A stretch of DNA of 64,000 nucleotides, taken from contig CBDFHV010000065.1 in NCBI GenBank assembly GCA_965247705.1, forward strand, positions 26,991-90,990, in the 5' to 3' direction. The notes below the pieces were generated by a model that saw only the letters and a program-made list of their open reading frames with translations, had not been told where the DNA came from and did not search any database. This DNA is from CBDFHV01 sp965247705. GTDB lineage: Bacteria; Pseudomonadota; Alphaproteobacteria; Rhodospirillales; CAMCUA01. The position numbers and the translations under genes are program-made. Each line of letters begins with the position of its first letter. The first letter of the stretch is position 1. This document shows positions 56,430 through 64,000 of the stretch, piece by piece.

Positions 56430-57605
56430 CTAGTGTTGCGATTCTAACATTTGGTTCCTGAGCCCGGGGGTGAAGGTCGCAGTTTGCGTAGATTTAATGG
56501 GAACGAAATGTCTCGATCGGAACACTAGTGGATCGACTCTAACGTTTCCTTCCCACGCTTTGACGGCGGCGATTACGCGGTCTGGGTCGGCGGTCCAGAC
56601 GAAGGGCCTGGGCTCGGAGTTTGTCTCGGCGATGAAGTGATTGATGGCGGCCTGTAGATCGACGACGGAGTGAAAGACGCCGCGTTTCAGGCGGCGTCTT
56701 GTGAGTTTGGCGAAGAAGCCTTCGACGGCGTTGAGCCAGGACGCCGAAGTCGGCGTGAAGTGGAACGTCCAGCGCGGATGCCGTGCGAGCCATTTGCGCA
56801 CCTTGGGATGCTTGTGGGTCGCATAGTTGTCGAGGATCGCGTGGATCGTCTTGCCCGCCGGCACCTGCGCCTCGACGGCGTTGAGGAAGCGGATGAACTC
56901 CTGATGCCGATGCCGCTGCATGTTGCGGCCAATGACGGTGCCATCGAGCACGTTGAGCGCGGCGAACAGCGTCGTCGTGCCGTTGCGCTTGTCGTCGTGG
57001 GTCATGGTGCCGGCGCGGCCCTTCTTCATGAGCAGGCCGGGCTGGGTGCGGTCGAGCGCCTGGATCTGGCTCTTCTCGTCGACCGAAAGCACGACGGCAT
57101 GCGCGGGCGGGTCGACGTAGAGGCCGACGACGTCCTTGAGCTTCTCGGCGAACCTGGGGTCGTTCGACAGTTTGAACGTGCGGATGCGGTGCGGCGCGAG
57201 CTGGTGGGCTTTCAGGATGCGTTGCACCGAACGCAAGCTGACGCCCGCCGCCTTCGCCAGCATGCGACCCGTCCAGTGCGTCGCTTCTCCCGGTGGCGGC
57301 CCGAGTGCCAGATCGACGACGCGCGCCACCGTGTCGGGCGGCAGCGGCGTCTTGCCGGGCCGGCGCGTCTTGTCGCGCACCAGACCCTCGACGCCCTCCG
57401 TCATGAAGCGTGCCTGCCATGTCCAGACCACGGGCTTCGACTTGCCCGTCCGGCGCATGATCTCGGTGGTGCCACACCCATCGGCGGTGGCGAGGACAAT
57501 GTTCGCACGCCAGACATGCTTTTGCGGCGTGCAGCGAGCGGAGACGATCGCCTCAAGGCGACGACGATCTTCCCGCGTGACGTTGACGACGATCCCTGCT
57601 CTCAT
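56430..57605 (-). CDS. IS630-family transposase, copy 2, with MITE-encoded tail
   Basis: A transposase of ~391 residues. It has an HTH (CGTTEIMRRTGKSKPVVWTWQARF), DDE residues in HAVVLSVDEKSQIQAL, IHAILDNYATHKHPKV and SASWLNAVEGFFAKL. Its own C-terminus should end near AVKAWEGNVRVDPL, but the element end has no stop. The frame continues through the adjoining MITE (PLVFRSRHFVPIKSTQTATF...LESQH) to TAG at 56430-56432, about 33 extra residues. It is otherwise complete. ATG 57603-57605 (MRAGIVVNVTREDRR) is chosen over an upstream TTG. Confidence 0.9.
   Translation of the reverse strand: MRAGIVVNVTREDRRRLEAIVSARCTPQKHVWRANIVLATADGCGTTEIMRRTGKSKPVVWTWQARFMTEGVEGLVRDKTRRPGKTPLPPDTVARVVDLALGPPPGEATHWTGRMLAKAAGVSLRSVQRILKAHQLAPHRIRTFKLSNDPRFAEKLKDVVGLYVDPPAHAVVLSVDEKSQIQALDRTQPGLLMKKGRAGTMTHDDKRNGTTTLFAALNVLDGTVIGRNMQRHRHQEFIRFLNAVEAQVPAGKTIHAILDNYATHKHPKVRKWLARHPRWTFHFTPTSASWLNAVEGFFAKLTRRRLKRGVFHSVVDLQAAINHFIAETNSEPRPFVWTADPDRVIAAVKAWEGNVRVDPLVFRSRHFVPIKSTQTATFTPGLRNQMLESQH
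56431..56527. repeat. 97-bp MITE, copy 4
   Basis: The fourth 97-bp copy, oriented as copy 3 and identical to it by eye, from TA 56431-56432 to TA 56526-56527. It shares the right TA with the IS630 at 56526. The last ~33 codons of that IS630's transposase frame are read from this MITE. Confidence 0.85.
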
Positions 57606-57664
57606 CGGCGGAGCTTGAACCAATTCGGCCGAATTGGGAATCGTCCGTATGCGTCAGACCACTA
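56526..57664 (-). mobile_element. IS630-family insertion sequence, copy 2
   Basis: A 1139-bp element between TA 56526-56527 and TA 57663-57664. The ends are TAGTGGATCGACTCTAACG and, in reverse complement, TAGTGGTCTGACGCATACG. It is inserted with a MITE in an IS1380 relic. Its ends differ from copy 1 (TAGTGG versus TAGTGT), so it is a separate subgroup. Confidence 0.88.
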
Positions 57665-57952
57665 GTCGGCCAGCGGGTGCAGTGGAATGCGCTGGGCTAC
57701 GAGGACCTGATTGACCATGTCACGCTGCGCCATGATTCGGTACTGGGGCGATACTGGGCAAGTTCGAGGCGGCCCGGGCGGGCTCGGCCCCTCTGGAGAA
57801 TCCGGCTGCTTCACTGGGGGATTATTGCACCGCCGTTCTCAATTGCTCGACTAGGCTGAGTTCCAGATACTCGGCCGCCGCATGATCGGCTGGTACCCCG
57901 GCCTCGAGAACGGCGTCAGGCACCCGGTCGCCGTCGTTGACATATCGCAACG

Positions 57953-59838
57953 TCACTGCTGATCGACAGAGCGTACGTCGACATTGTCGGGGTTGAGCCG
58001 GTAGCCGCGCCAGCCGAAGTTCTAGACGACCGCGTTGGTGGCGGGGGCCTTCAGCCCGGCAGCCATCGCCAATCGGCCTGTAACCTTGCGCGTTCTGGAT
58101 ATTCGCTTGCGCACGACTTCTTCCGCCACGTCCCATGTCGGCGCCAACTCACGCGCCTGGGTCAACGGATAGTCTTCGGGCGCCATACCACGGCCAGCAG
58201 CCTCCAGGTGTTGCTTCGAGAGTTCGCGCAAAACCGTCGCCGCAACGCCACGGACGTCTCCCAGCCTGTCGATGGCAACCCGGCGTGGGCCGGGCCCAAG
58301 TCGGAGCACCCACCGCCAAACGGGTGCCGGCGCTTGGCGCTGTGCCGGCAGGGATTTTGGGGCTGCCGGTACGTCAGGACTCTCTCCCGCAAAGACGTCG
58401 CGCCCCGCAAGCATAACGAGGCTTTCCGGGTGAAAGGCGGTACCGGGCGACGCCGCGGCGGCACGAGCCGCGTCGAGGGCGTCGTCAAGGACCCGCGTCA
58501 CCGCCTCGCCATGGCGCTTGTGTAGGAGGTAGAGCTGGCGGGCGGCCGAGTCTGCAGGTTGGTCCATGAAGAAGACCGCGCGCTGTAGTTCGCCGAAACC
58601 CCGAACAAAGTCGCCGTCTGACATGGCGGCGAAGCGACGGGCATTGCGCACATAGCCCAGGGCGATCTCCCGGTCTCCGACATCGCTTCCGGCGCCGCGT
58701 AGCAGATCGACGGCATACGCCTCCTTCGGGTCTTCCCCCTCGAGGCCGGCGGCGAGAACGGCGAATCGGCGATCAATGCAGTCGAGCACAGGCCGCAGTG
58801 GGAATACATGCGGGTCATCTTGCGAACTTCGCCGCAGCTTCGCGCGAACCGGATCAGGTCCTGGGCGCCCAGATCGCGGATGGTCGAGAGAACATCGGTC
58901 TTGGTCTTCCAGACCGCAGGATTGTCGACCCGTATCTGCTCGTCAAAGACTCCCGAGAAGAGCCGACCGAATCTGGCGAGCACCTGCGGATGGGTCGATC
59001 GCGTGGCGCGCGAACCGACGACCTGGCCGGGGGGTGGAAGGTTCAGGCTGACGACCCCTTTCTCGTAGAACCGCAACCGGCGAAGCCCGAACATTCGAGC
59101 CGTTGCGACGCCCAGGGCCGCGAAGAAGAACGATCGGGTTCGGTGGGTCGACTCGCGATTGCTTCCCTGGCGCATTTGCAAGGACACCGGTACGTGCAGC
59201 AGTTTCCCATTGCCCGCGCGTTTGGCGAGGTCGTATGCCAGTTCACGCTGCACCCTTTGCATGTTCGGTGCGGAAGTATGGCTGACGAGGACGACGCTGT
59301 GATGCCGGTTCAGCAACTCATTGAGCGCCCCGGCAAGCGAGTCCAGGCCGCCGGAAAAGAGCAGGACCTCGTCGGCAACAAAGCCTTCGTCGATGGGGAA
59401 AGGGAAATACCTCTCGCCGGTGGGCGGGGCCTCGAGGGGCAGGAACGAGAAGTCGTACTCATCGTCCGACAACAGGCCGAGCGTTTCGGCAAGAACAGGA
59501 CCGATGTCGCCGCTTCCCCAGAAATCGGGGTCCCGGACGGGTATCTCGAAGCGCAGGCGCCGTCGCCAGTGTGCGCCCATCCGACGATCCACGGACCCGC
59601 CACGGGTAATCGCGGCGTCGGCCGCGTAGACATAGGCGGCGATCTCCAGCAGATCGACGATCCGGGCAGGGAGCTGCGCGACCAGGCGATGCACGAGCCG
59701 GTCGATACGCAGCGATGCAGAATGGGAGTGGCCGTCTATGTCGAAACCGAGGTGGCCGCCGGCGTCGCTTCCGTCCGGCGCGCCGCCGCACCTTATGATC
59801 CGCTCACGCGGCAACCCGGCGACGCGAGAGCTCGTCAC
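57953..59838 (-). pseudogene. QueC/QatC-like PP-loop protein, broken
   Basis: A protein of roughly 620 residues. After an N-terminal region come EVLLFSGGLDSLAGALNELL (PP-loop S-G-G-x-D-S, ATP pyrophosphatase), the Zn-type motif CGLCS..CIDRRFAVLAAGL, and an HTH-like C-terminus. The order and motifs resemble QatC of the Qat anti-phage system and 7-cyano-7-deazaguanine synthase QueC. Two lesions are visible. A 1-nt loss near 58790 moves the frame from SHCGLCS to DCIDRRFAVL. A TAG at 58022-58024 precedes NFGWRGYRLNPDNVDVRSVDQQ. The start is a GTG at 59836-59838 or TTG 59814, overlapping the upstream gene. Confidence 0.65.
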
Positions 59839-60574
59839 GCATCTTCTTGAAGGCGTAACGGGCGAACCGGTCGACGGCATCGCGATCGAGTTCGCCCCTT
59901 TGCCAGACCGTCTTGCCGTACCAGCCACCGGCAAAGGCTTCGACGATCCGCGCGGTTTCGCGGCAATGGAGGGCCAACGCGGCATCGAAGTGCCGCCGCT
60001 CGGCGTCGGATGCAAAACGCCGGTCGGTGCCGACGTGATTGGCCAGTTCGCGGCTGAGGAAATAGTCGAGGCAACGCTGGGTCAGGCGCGAGAAGAAGTC
60101 ACGCGCAAGGGAAGCGAACCGGTCACCACCGGCAAGCCGGCCAAGTGCCCGGCGAACCTCGCCGGGCTCGGCATCGAACAGCGACGGGAGCTGCGGCTCG
60201 ATCGCGCCCGCGAGACTCTCGACAAGCGCCATCTGCGCCATCTCGCCGAGATCGGTTCGTCCACCGACGTCCCGGGCATGCGCATCGAGTGCCGCGGCAA
60301 TGGAGGCCGAGAGTTCGAACAGCGACGGCACGCGGTCAATCGGCAGCCCGAGGGCTCTCAGACCAGCCAGATACTCCGGCCCCCGCGCTGCGAGGGGCAG
60401 GTTCGCGAGAAGCCAGGCTGCCTCCTGGAATACCGGATCTTGCGCGGCGCTCCCGAGCGCGCGCTCGGCGGCAGCCGCCGCGATCCGCTCGGTCGGTGCC
60501 CCCTCTTCGAGAAGCCCGACGACCTGCCGCCATTTCCGCGATGCGGACAACGTGCCCATGCGCACGTGGCCCAT
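59804..60574 (-). CDS. unknown helical partner of the QatC-like protein
   Basis: A 256-residue protein I do not recognise by name. It is Ala/Leu/Arg-rich and mostly helical, with conserved-looking blocks GRTDLGEMAQMALVESLAG, LARDFFSRLTQRCLDYFLSRELANHVG and a C-terminal HCRETARIVEAFAGGWYGKTVWQRGELDRDAVDRFARYAFKKMRDEL. A good RBS (GGGAGG) precedes ATG 60572-60574. Its stop overlaps the start region of the PP-loop gene, so they form one operon at the cargo position next to the island's right end. A defence role is an inference from that partner and position. I see no QatA ATPase or QatD nuclease here. Confidence 0.6.
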   Translation of the reverse strand: MGHVRMGTLSASRKWRQVVGLLEEGAPTERIAAAAAERALGSAAQDPVFQEAAWLLANLPLAARGPEYLAGLRALGLPIDRVPSLFELSASIAAALDAHARDVGGRTDLGEMAQMALVESLAGAIEPQLPSLFDAEPGEVRRALGRLAGGDRFASLARDFFSRLTQRCLDYFLSRELANHVGTDRRFASDAERRHFDAALALHCRETARIVEAFAGGWYGKTVWQRGELDRDAVDRFARYAFKKMRDELSRRRVAA

Positions 60575-60640
60575 GGCGCCCTCCCATTTTCCGATACAGT
60601 GAACGGTTGTACAGGAGAAGGCAAGGAATCGAGGCGTCCC

Positions 60641-60659
60641 GCTTACCCTGCGCTTACCC
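60641..60659. repeat. GCTTACCC arm-type repeats, right end of island
   Basis: Two GCTTACCC copies at 60641 and 60652, 11 bp apart, 41 bp inside the right attachment repeat. They match the four copies beside the integrase at 28845-28883. Confidence 0.65.
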
Positions 60660-60699
60660 GCTGGGGGCGGGAAGATTCCCGCTACTTTAACCCTTTGAA

Positions 60700-60750
60700 A
60701 AAATTGGTGGGCGCACAAGGACTCGAACCTTGGACCCGCTGATTAAGAGT
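60700..60750 (-). other. attachment site with tRNA-Lys(CUU) 3' fragment, junction of two elements
   Basis: An exact 51-bp repeat of 28673-28723. The tRNA part is 60705-60750 (minus strand), again only the 3' half. To the right, the sequence differs at once and a second integrase follows at 60931. This is therefore the boundary between the 32-kb island and a second element integrated in tandem. Confidence 0.85.
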
Positions 60751-60930
60751 TCGAATTTGCGCCGTTCCCGGTGTTGCACGTGATTACACGCTAATTCACT
60801 AACGGACTGTTATATTTGAATTTTTCTGGCTGTCTGCTTCACGCTATTGCACGGACAATACCCTTGCTTTCCCCGTCCGCTTGGAGTCTATGTGGAGTCA
60901 GAGTGAAAATTGCTTTGGATGGAGGCCGCT

Positions 60931-62095
60931 ATGCCCAAGATTACCAAACGCCTCGTTGATGCCGCCGAGCCTCGAGACAATCCCTATACCATCTACGACG
61001 GTCAAGTCCCCGGATTCGGCATTCGCGTGCAGCCTGGCGGGACGAAAACTTATGTGGTCCTGTACCGCTTCGCCCACCATCGTCGGTGCGTGAGCCTCGG
61101 TCACCACGGTGTCACTACGCCCGAACAGGCCAGAACAAGCGCAATCAACATTTTGGCGCGCGTTAGAAATGGCGAGGACCCGGCAGCCAGCCGACAGAGC
61201 GACGGACATGTAACCACCGTCGCCGACCTCGCCAAGCGCTTTGACGAGGAGCACATCGCGGTGCACCTCAAGCCGGCTTCGGCGCGCTCGTATCGAGACA
61301 GCTTGCGCCGGCACGTACTGCCCGCCATTGGCAAGTTCCGAGCAGCCGATGTGGCGAGGGCCGACGTCGCCAAACTCCACCATGATCTCCGGCAATTCCG
61401 TTACCAAGCCAATCAATCGCTGGCGGTTATGTCAAAGATGTTCAACCTTGCTGAGGTCTGGGGCGTTCGGCCGACCCACTCTAACCCCTGTTGGGGGATC
61501 AAGAAGTACCCGGAGGAAAAGCGAAAGCGCTACCTGAGCGGCAACGAACTAGCCCGGCTCGGCGAGACGCTGCGTGAATGCCAGGAAAGCCGCGAGAGCC
61601 AGTCGACGGTCAACCTTATTCGTTTGCTGCTGTTGACGGGCCTGCCGGCTCAACGAAATCCTGACGCTCAAATGGGAGCACGTGGACCTCGAGAACAACG
61701 CGCTTCATCTGCCCGATTCCAAGACCGGAGAAAGGACGGTTTATATTGGCGCGGCAGCCCTGGAATGCCTCGCCGGGATCAAGCGGATCGACGACAATCC
61801 CTGGGTTATCACGGGTCAGTTATCCTCGTCTCACCTGGTCAACCCCGGCAAGCCCTGGCGGCGCATCCGGGCGCGGGCCGGTCTCGACGACGTACGCATT
61901 CACGATCTGCGCCACACCTTCGCGTCCATGGCGGTCTCGACCGGCGAAGGCCTACCGATAATCGGCAAGCTGCTGGGCCACACTCAGGTACAGACCACGG
62001 CTCGCTATGCCCATCTGTTCAACGAGCCCGTCAAACAAGCAGCAGGGAATATTTCATCCAGTATCGCGGCGGCGTTGAGCCCGAAAGGCTCCTGA
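60931..62095 (+). pseudogene. int: tyrosine integrase of the second element, frameshifted
   Basis: From ATG 60931 (RBS GGAGG): PKITKRLVDAAEPRDNPYTIYDGQVPGFGIRVQPGGTKTYVV (arm domain), then a core-binding domain to LIRLLLLTG. There an extra C near 61645 shifts the frame; the next frame reads CRLNEILTLKWEHVDLENNALHLPDSKTG, IHDLRHTFASMAVS and LLGHTQVQTTARYAHL, with R, H-x-x-R, H and Tyr all present. It is full length apart from this one base. It is distinct from the first integrase but of the same P4/DUF4102 type and uses the same tRNA site. Confidence 0.85.
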
Positions 62096-62199
62096 CGCCC
62101 GCCTGCGGTACCCACAAGCGCGCAAGATCGCCGATGTGGGGAGAGAACGCCACCCAACCCCAAGATATGCCTGTGTGGGGCTCCCTGGGGCTCTGAGAG

Positions 62200-62510
62200 G
62201 CGTTCCTTGCATTCGAGGCGCGTGATCCCAGCCCTCGCCGGCGAGAACGATGCAAGACTGGCCATGAGTGTCGGTGACGACGATGGTCCAAGACCCATCG
62301 GGCGCCATGAACAGCTCGACGATCCGCCGCGCGTCGGTCGACACCCCCCACCGCCTGCCGTGTTTCTCCGAACCGCTGCTTCAATAGGTCAGCAAGCTTG
62401 TTTTGTGGCCCGCACAGCACCTGTCCGGCGGCGGGCGTGGGCCACAGCGATAGAGCGGCCAACAAAAAAGCCGCCAGAACGGCGGCCCTCAAACCAAAGG
62501 GGGGGATCAT
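62200..62510 (-). pseudogene. small secreted protein, frameshifted
   Basis: From ATG 62508-62510: a signal peptide (LRAAVLAAFLLAALSLWPTPAAGQ) and mature VLCGPQNKLADLLKQRFGETRQAVGG. At a G-run (about 62330) the frame shifts to STDARRIVELFMAPDGSWTIVVTDTHGQSCIVLAGEGWD. The pieces match a common short alphaproteobacterial secreted protein that is often near phage lysis genes. No function is known. The exact 3' end is unclear. Confidence 0.55.
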
Positions 62511-62523
62511 CTCATCACCTGTT

Positions 62524-62964
62524 TCAGCCGGCGTAAATTACCACCTCCGCCTCCCGCCGGCGCACCAGGCCCTTGAGCTTGCGCCCGCCGGCCCACACCC
62601 AGCGCCGGAACTCGGCCGGCACGGAGGCGTGCTCCTCGCGATTGACCTTGCGCCTGAGCGTCGAGCGCTGCAGCGCGCCGGCACCCAGGTTGAAGGCGAA
62701 GGAACAGAGCGCGTCGAACCGGCCGTCCTCGAGTGGCACCCGGATCAAGCGCAGAACGGCCCGCTCGGCAGTCTCGACATCGCGGCGCAGCAGCCCCTCG
62801 GCCGTCGTCTCGTCGATGCCGTCCACGAATTGGTCGCGTTCGTGGTCGCGGACCACGTGACCGTAGCCGACGGTCGGCCAGCCGCCGGGGCAGATGTAGA
62901 TCTCGGGCGCGAAGCCCTCGAAGCGCTTGATCAGCGCAAGGCCGTCGTCAGTGAGGTGGCGCAT
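62524..62964 (-). CDS. phage-type lysozyme (GH24 endolysin)
   Basis: A 146-residue muramidase of the T4-lysozyme family. The catalytic Glu is in ALIKRFEGFAPEIYICPGGWPTVGYGH, with the usual E...D/T spacing: Glu near residue 16, the Thr-Val-Gly-Tyr-Gly-His block ~15 later. FDALCSFAFNLGAGALQRSTLRRKVN and FRRWVWAGGRKLKGLVRRREAE are also typical. There is no signal peptide, so release would need a holin, which is encoded just upstream (62969). Intact. Confidence 0.92.
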   Translation of the reverse strand: MRHLTDDGLALIKRFEGFAPEIYICPGGWPTVGYGHVVRDHERDQFVDGIDETTAEGLLRRDVETAERAVLRLIRVPLEDGRFDALCSFAFNLGAGALQRSTLRRKVNREEHASVPAEFRRWVWAGGRKLKGLVRRREAEVVIYAG

Positions 62965-62968
62965 GGCC

Positions 62969-63433
62969 TTAGCGCCGCTCCCGGAGCTTGGAGAGGGTGC
63001 GGTTGCCGAACCAGAAGCTCATGACGGCGGCGAAGAGCGCCTGGGTCTCGGGGTCCCAGATATGCGGCAGGGCCTCGGCGATGAGCAGGCCCTCGACCGC
63101 GATCAGCAGATAGAGGCCGGAGCCTTTCACGGACGCGAACAGGATGAAGAAGGCGTAGGTGAGCAGCGGGCGAACCGAGGCTCGGAGAGCGTCCACCCAT
63201 CGGCTGCTACCGCCCAGCGCTGCATCGTGCCGGTAAAGGGCGTTGCTCTCGGCGATGTCCGCGTTGACCTCGATCTCCTCGAGGCGCTGGGTGTGGCCGA
63301 GCCGCATCTGCTCCATCTGGCGGTCGAGCACGGCGAGCTCGTGCGCACGGTCTGCCCGTTCGCGGAACAGGCTCATGATGTCGGGAATGGCGCTGGTGGC
63401 GAATCCCAGCAGACTACCGATCAGGGTCAACAT
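62969..63433 (-). CDS. phage holin (3-TM type)
   Basis: A 154-residue protein. It has an N-terminal hydrophobic helix (LTLIGSLLGFATSAIPDIMSLF), a charged coiled-coil middle (ERADRAHELAVLDRQMEQMRLGHTQRLEEIE), and a C-terminal hairpin pair (LLTYAFFILFASVKGSGLYLLIAVEGLLIAE, ALFAAVMSFWFGNRTL). This matches the 'holin of 3TMs' phage family. The gene ends 4 bp before the lysozyme start on the same strand, the usual lysis cassette order. ATG 63431-63433. Confidence 0.85.
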   Translation of the reverse strand: MLTLIGSLLGFATSAIPDIMSLFRERADRAHELAVLDRQMEQMRLGHTQRLEEIEVNADIAESNALYRHDAALGGSSRWVDALRASVRPLLTYAFFILFASVKGSGLYLLIAVEGLLIAEALPHIWDPETQALFAAVMSFWFGNRTLSKLRERR

Positions 63434-63555
63434 GAGGAAACCTCCGAATGGATTGAGCGCGACGACGATCCCGGCCGGGACTACGGCCCAGTCGGTGTTG
63501 GGTCGGGTATGTGAGGGAGTGGCGCGGCGCGGCCGCGCGTGATGTCGGAGCGGCC

Positions 63556-63798
63556 TCAGCCGCCGAACAGCGCCGGCCAGAAGGCGCGGGCTGCAACGGC
63601 GAGCATGCCGCCGAGCACGACATAGAGCAGGCGCGCGTTGCGGTTGTGCAGCGCCTCGATCTTGGTGAGCTGCGCCTGGAGTTCGCCATAGCGCCGCTCG
63701 CAAGCGATCTCGTGGGTCGACAGATGCGCCGCCGCTTCCGAGCGCACCCGCTCGACCTCAATTTCAAGATGTCCGTTGTTTGATGCGGGTCGGTTCAT
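63556..63798 (-). CDS. small membrane-anchored protein near lysis genes
   Basis: An 80-residue protein with a charged N-terminal coiled coil (IEVERVRSEAAAHLSTHEIACERRYGELQAQLTKIEALHN) and one C-terminal hydrophobic helix (LLYVVLGGMLAVAARAFWPALFGG). Proteins of this shape occur next to holin/endolysin pairs in gene transfer agents and prophages. I recognise no named family. ATG 63796-63798, transcribed with the holin and lysozyme genes. Confidence 0.6.
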   Translation of the reverse strand: MNRPASNNGHLEIEVERVRSEAAAHLSTHEIACERRYGELQAQLTKIEALHNRNARLLYVVLGGMLAVAARAFWPALFGG

Positions 63799-63851
63799 TC
63801 GGGGAGCCCCTCGACTGGTGAGCCGGATGGATTAACTAGAGCACTTTCACT

Positions 63852-64000
63852 TTAATTTGGTTCATATCCTGAGTTTGCAAAATAGTTGGCGCATTCGTTT
63901 GGCCTGATGGTGTTGATGATATCTCCGATGGCGCGCCACAGGTCATCGATGGTTCGCACGGCGGCTTTTCTGAGCATCGCCTTGAGCTTTGCGAAGAACT
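63852..64000 (-). CDS. IS630-family transposase, C-terminus, partial
   Basis: The last ~49 residues of an IS630-type transposase whose start lies beyond the window: FFAKLKAMLRKAAVRTIDDLWRAIGDIINTIRPNECANYFANSGYEPN, stop TAA at 63852-63854. The 'FF.KLKA.LRKAA.RT...LW..IG...D.....EC.NYF...GY' pattern is typical of the IS630 end after the DDE Glu. A TA at 63836-63837 followed by GAGCACTTTCAC marks the probable IS end. It is a different subgroup from the two IS630 copies above. Confidence 0.85.
   Translation of the reverse strand, partial: FFAKLKAMLRKAAVRTIDDLWRAIGDIINTIRPNECANYFANSGYEPN

Larger units (their letters stand above)
56227..57835 (+). pseudogene. IS1380-family transposase relic split by MITE and IS630
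   Basis: From ATG 56227 the sequence reads MPTGCTPEPMLFARLDGRDVVADFGGGAMTSAAGA, a TAG (56332), then QQGATDRAIGLIDRFAAWF. This matches an IS1380 transposase N-terminus (DF.GG..TS..G..L...TDR.IGL.DRFA). After the MITE and IS630 (56431-57664) it resumes at GQRVQWNALGYEDLIDHVTLRHDSVLG, also an IS1380 pattern, with another frameshift and loss of homology before about 57835. The TA used by the MITE lies in its 'ACCCTAGTC'. It is an old, dead copy unlike the two intact ones. Confidence 0.75.

Noticed and set aside
57822..58136. A separate small gene left of the QatC-like gene
   Set aside because: The right part of this frame overlaps the QatC-like C-terminus in another frame; the remainder (57822-57952) has no start, RBS or recognisable family.

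Overview
The window is high-GC DNA from an alphaproteobacterium, most like Rhodospirillales. The evidence is the purB, ATPase zeta subunit, purC, purS, purQ, purL order, the DUF1476 zeta protein, a PduO-type adenosyltransferase beside a twin-transmembrane protein, and many IS1380, IS630 and IS21 elements. Genus cannot be read from the sequence. Many genes carry lesions (frameshifts, in-frame stops, truncations), so the genome is decaying, the assembly has indel errors, or both.

Positions 1 to about 28,670 look like chromosomal backbone. They hold an OGT-type glycosyltransferase tail, cobalamin adenosyltransferase, a Crp/Fnr regulator, an HD-domain protein, an amidohydrolase, an MlrC-like M81 peptidase and a sensor kinase split at an A9 tract. 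Then comes a nested mobile cluster (97-bp MITE, IS630 split by a complete IS21, 97-bp MITE). After it lie a TerB-like protein, an S9 peptidase, a flavin reductase, a Phd/PIN toxin-antitoxin pair with a palindromic operator, and the purine cluster. A glutathione S-transferase follows whose active-site Cys codon is an in-frame TGA with a bacterial SECIS-like hairpin directly behind it, so it is a candidate selenoprotein. A HicB-like protein, a TauE exporter, a broken amidohydrolase, an esterase, a low-complexity protein and a TauD-like dioxygenase complete the backbone.

Positions about 28,673 to 60,750 form an integrative island. It is bounded by 51-bp direct repeats that contain the 3' end of a tRNA-Lys(CUU) gene. 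A tyrosine integrase sits just inside the left end, and GCTTACCC arm-like repeats occur at both ends. Cargo: truncated defence genes (DUF499 ATPase and DNA methyltransferase fragments fused at their deleted 5' ends); a spermidine/opine-type ABC transporter with a D-amino-acid-dehydrogenase-like flavoenzyme; a gamma-glutamyltransferase-like enzyme; and an operon of hydantoinase A, a hydantoinase B fused to an ABC ATPase, two permeases, a binding protein and an amidase. This reads as uptake and hydrolysis of N-acylated, cyclic or D-amino acid compounds. Next come a LysR relic and an alanine racemase. A two-gene cassette at the right end pairs an unknown protein with a QueC/QatC-like PP-loop protein that is now broken. 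Two IS1380 copies (both in CTAG sites), two MITEs and one IS630 have inserted.

Positions 60,751 to 64,000 begin a second element in tandem at the same tRNA site. It has a frameshifted integrase and phage-type lysozyme and holin genes, and it runs into another IS630-family transposase at the window edge.
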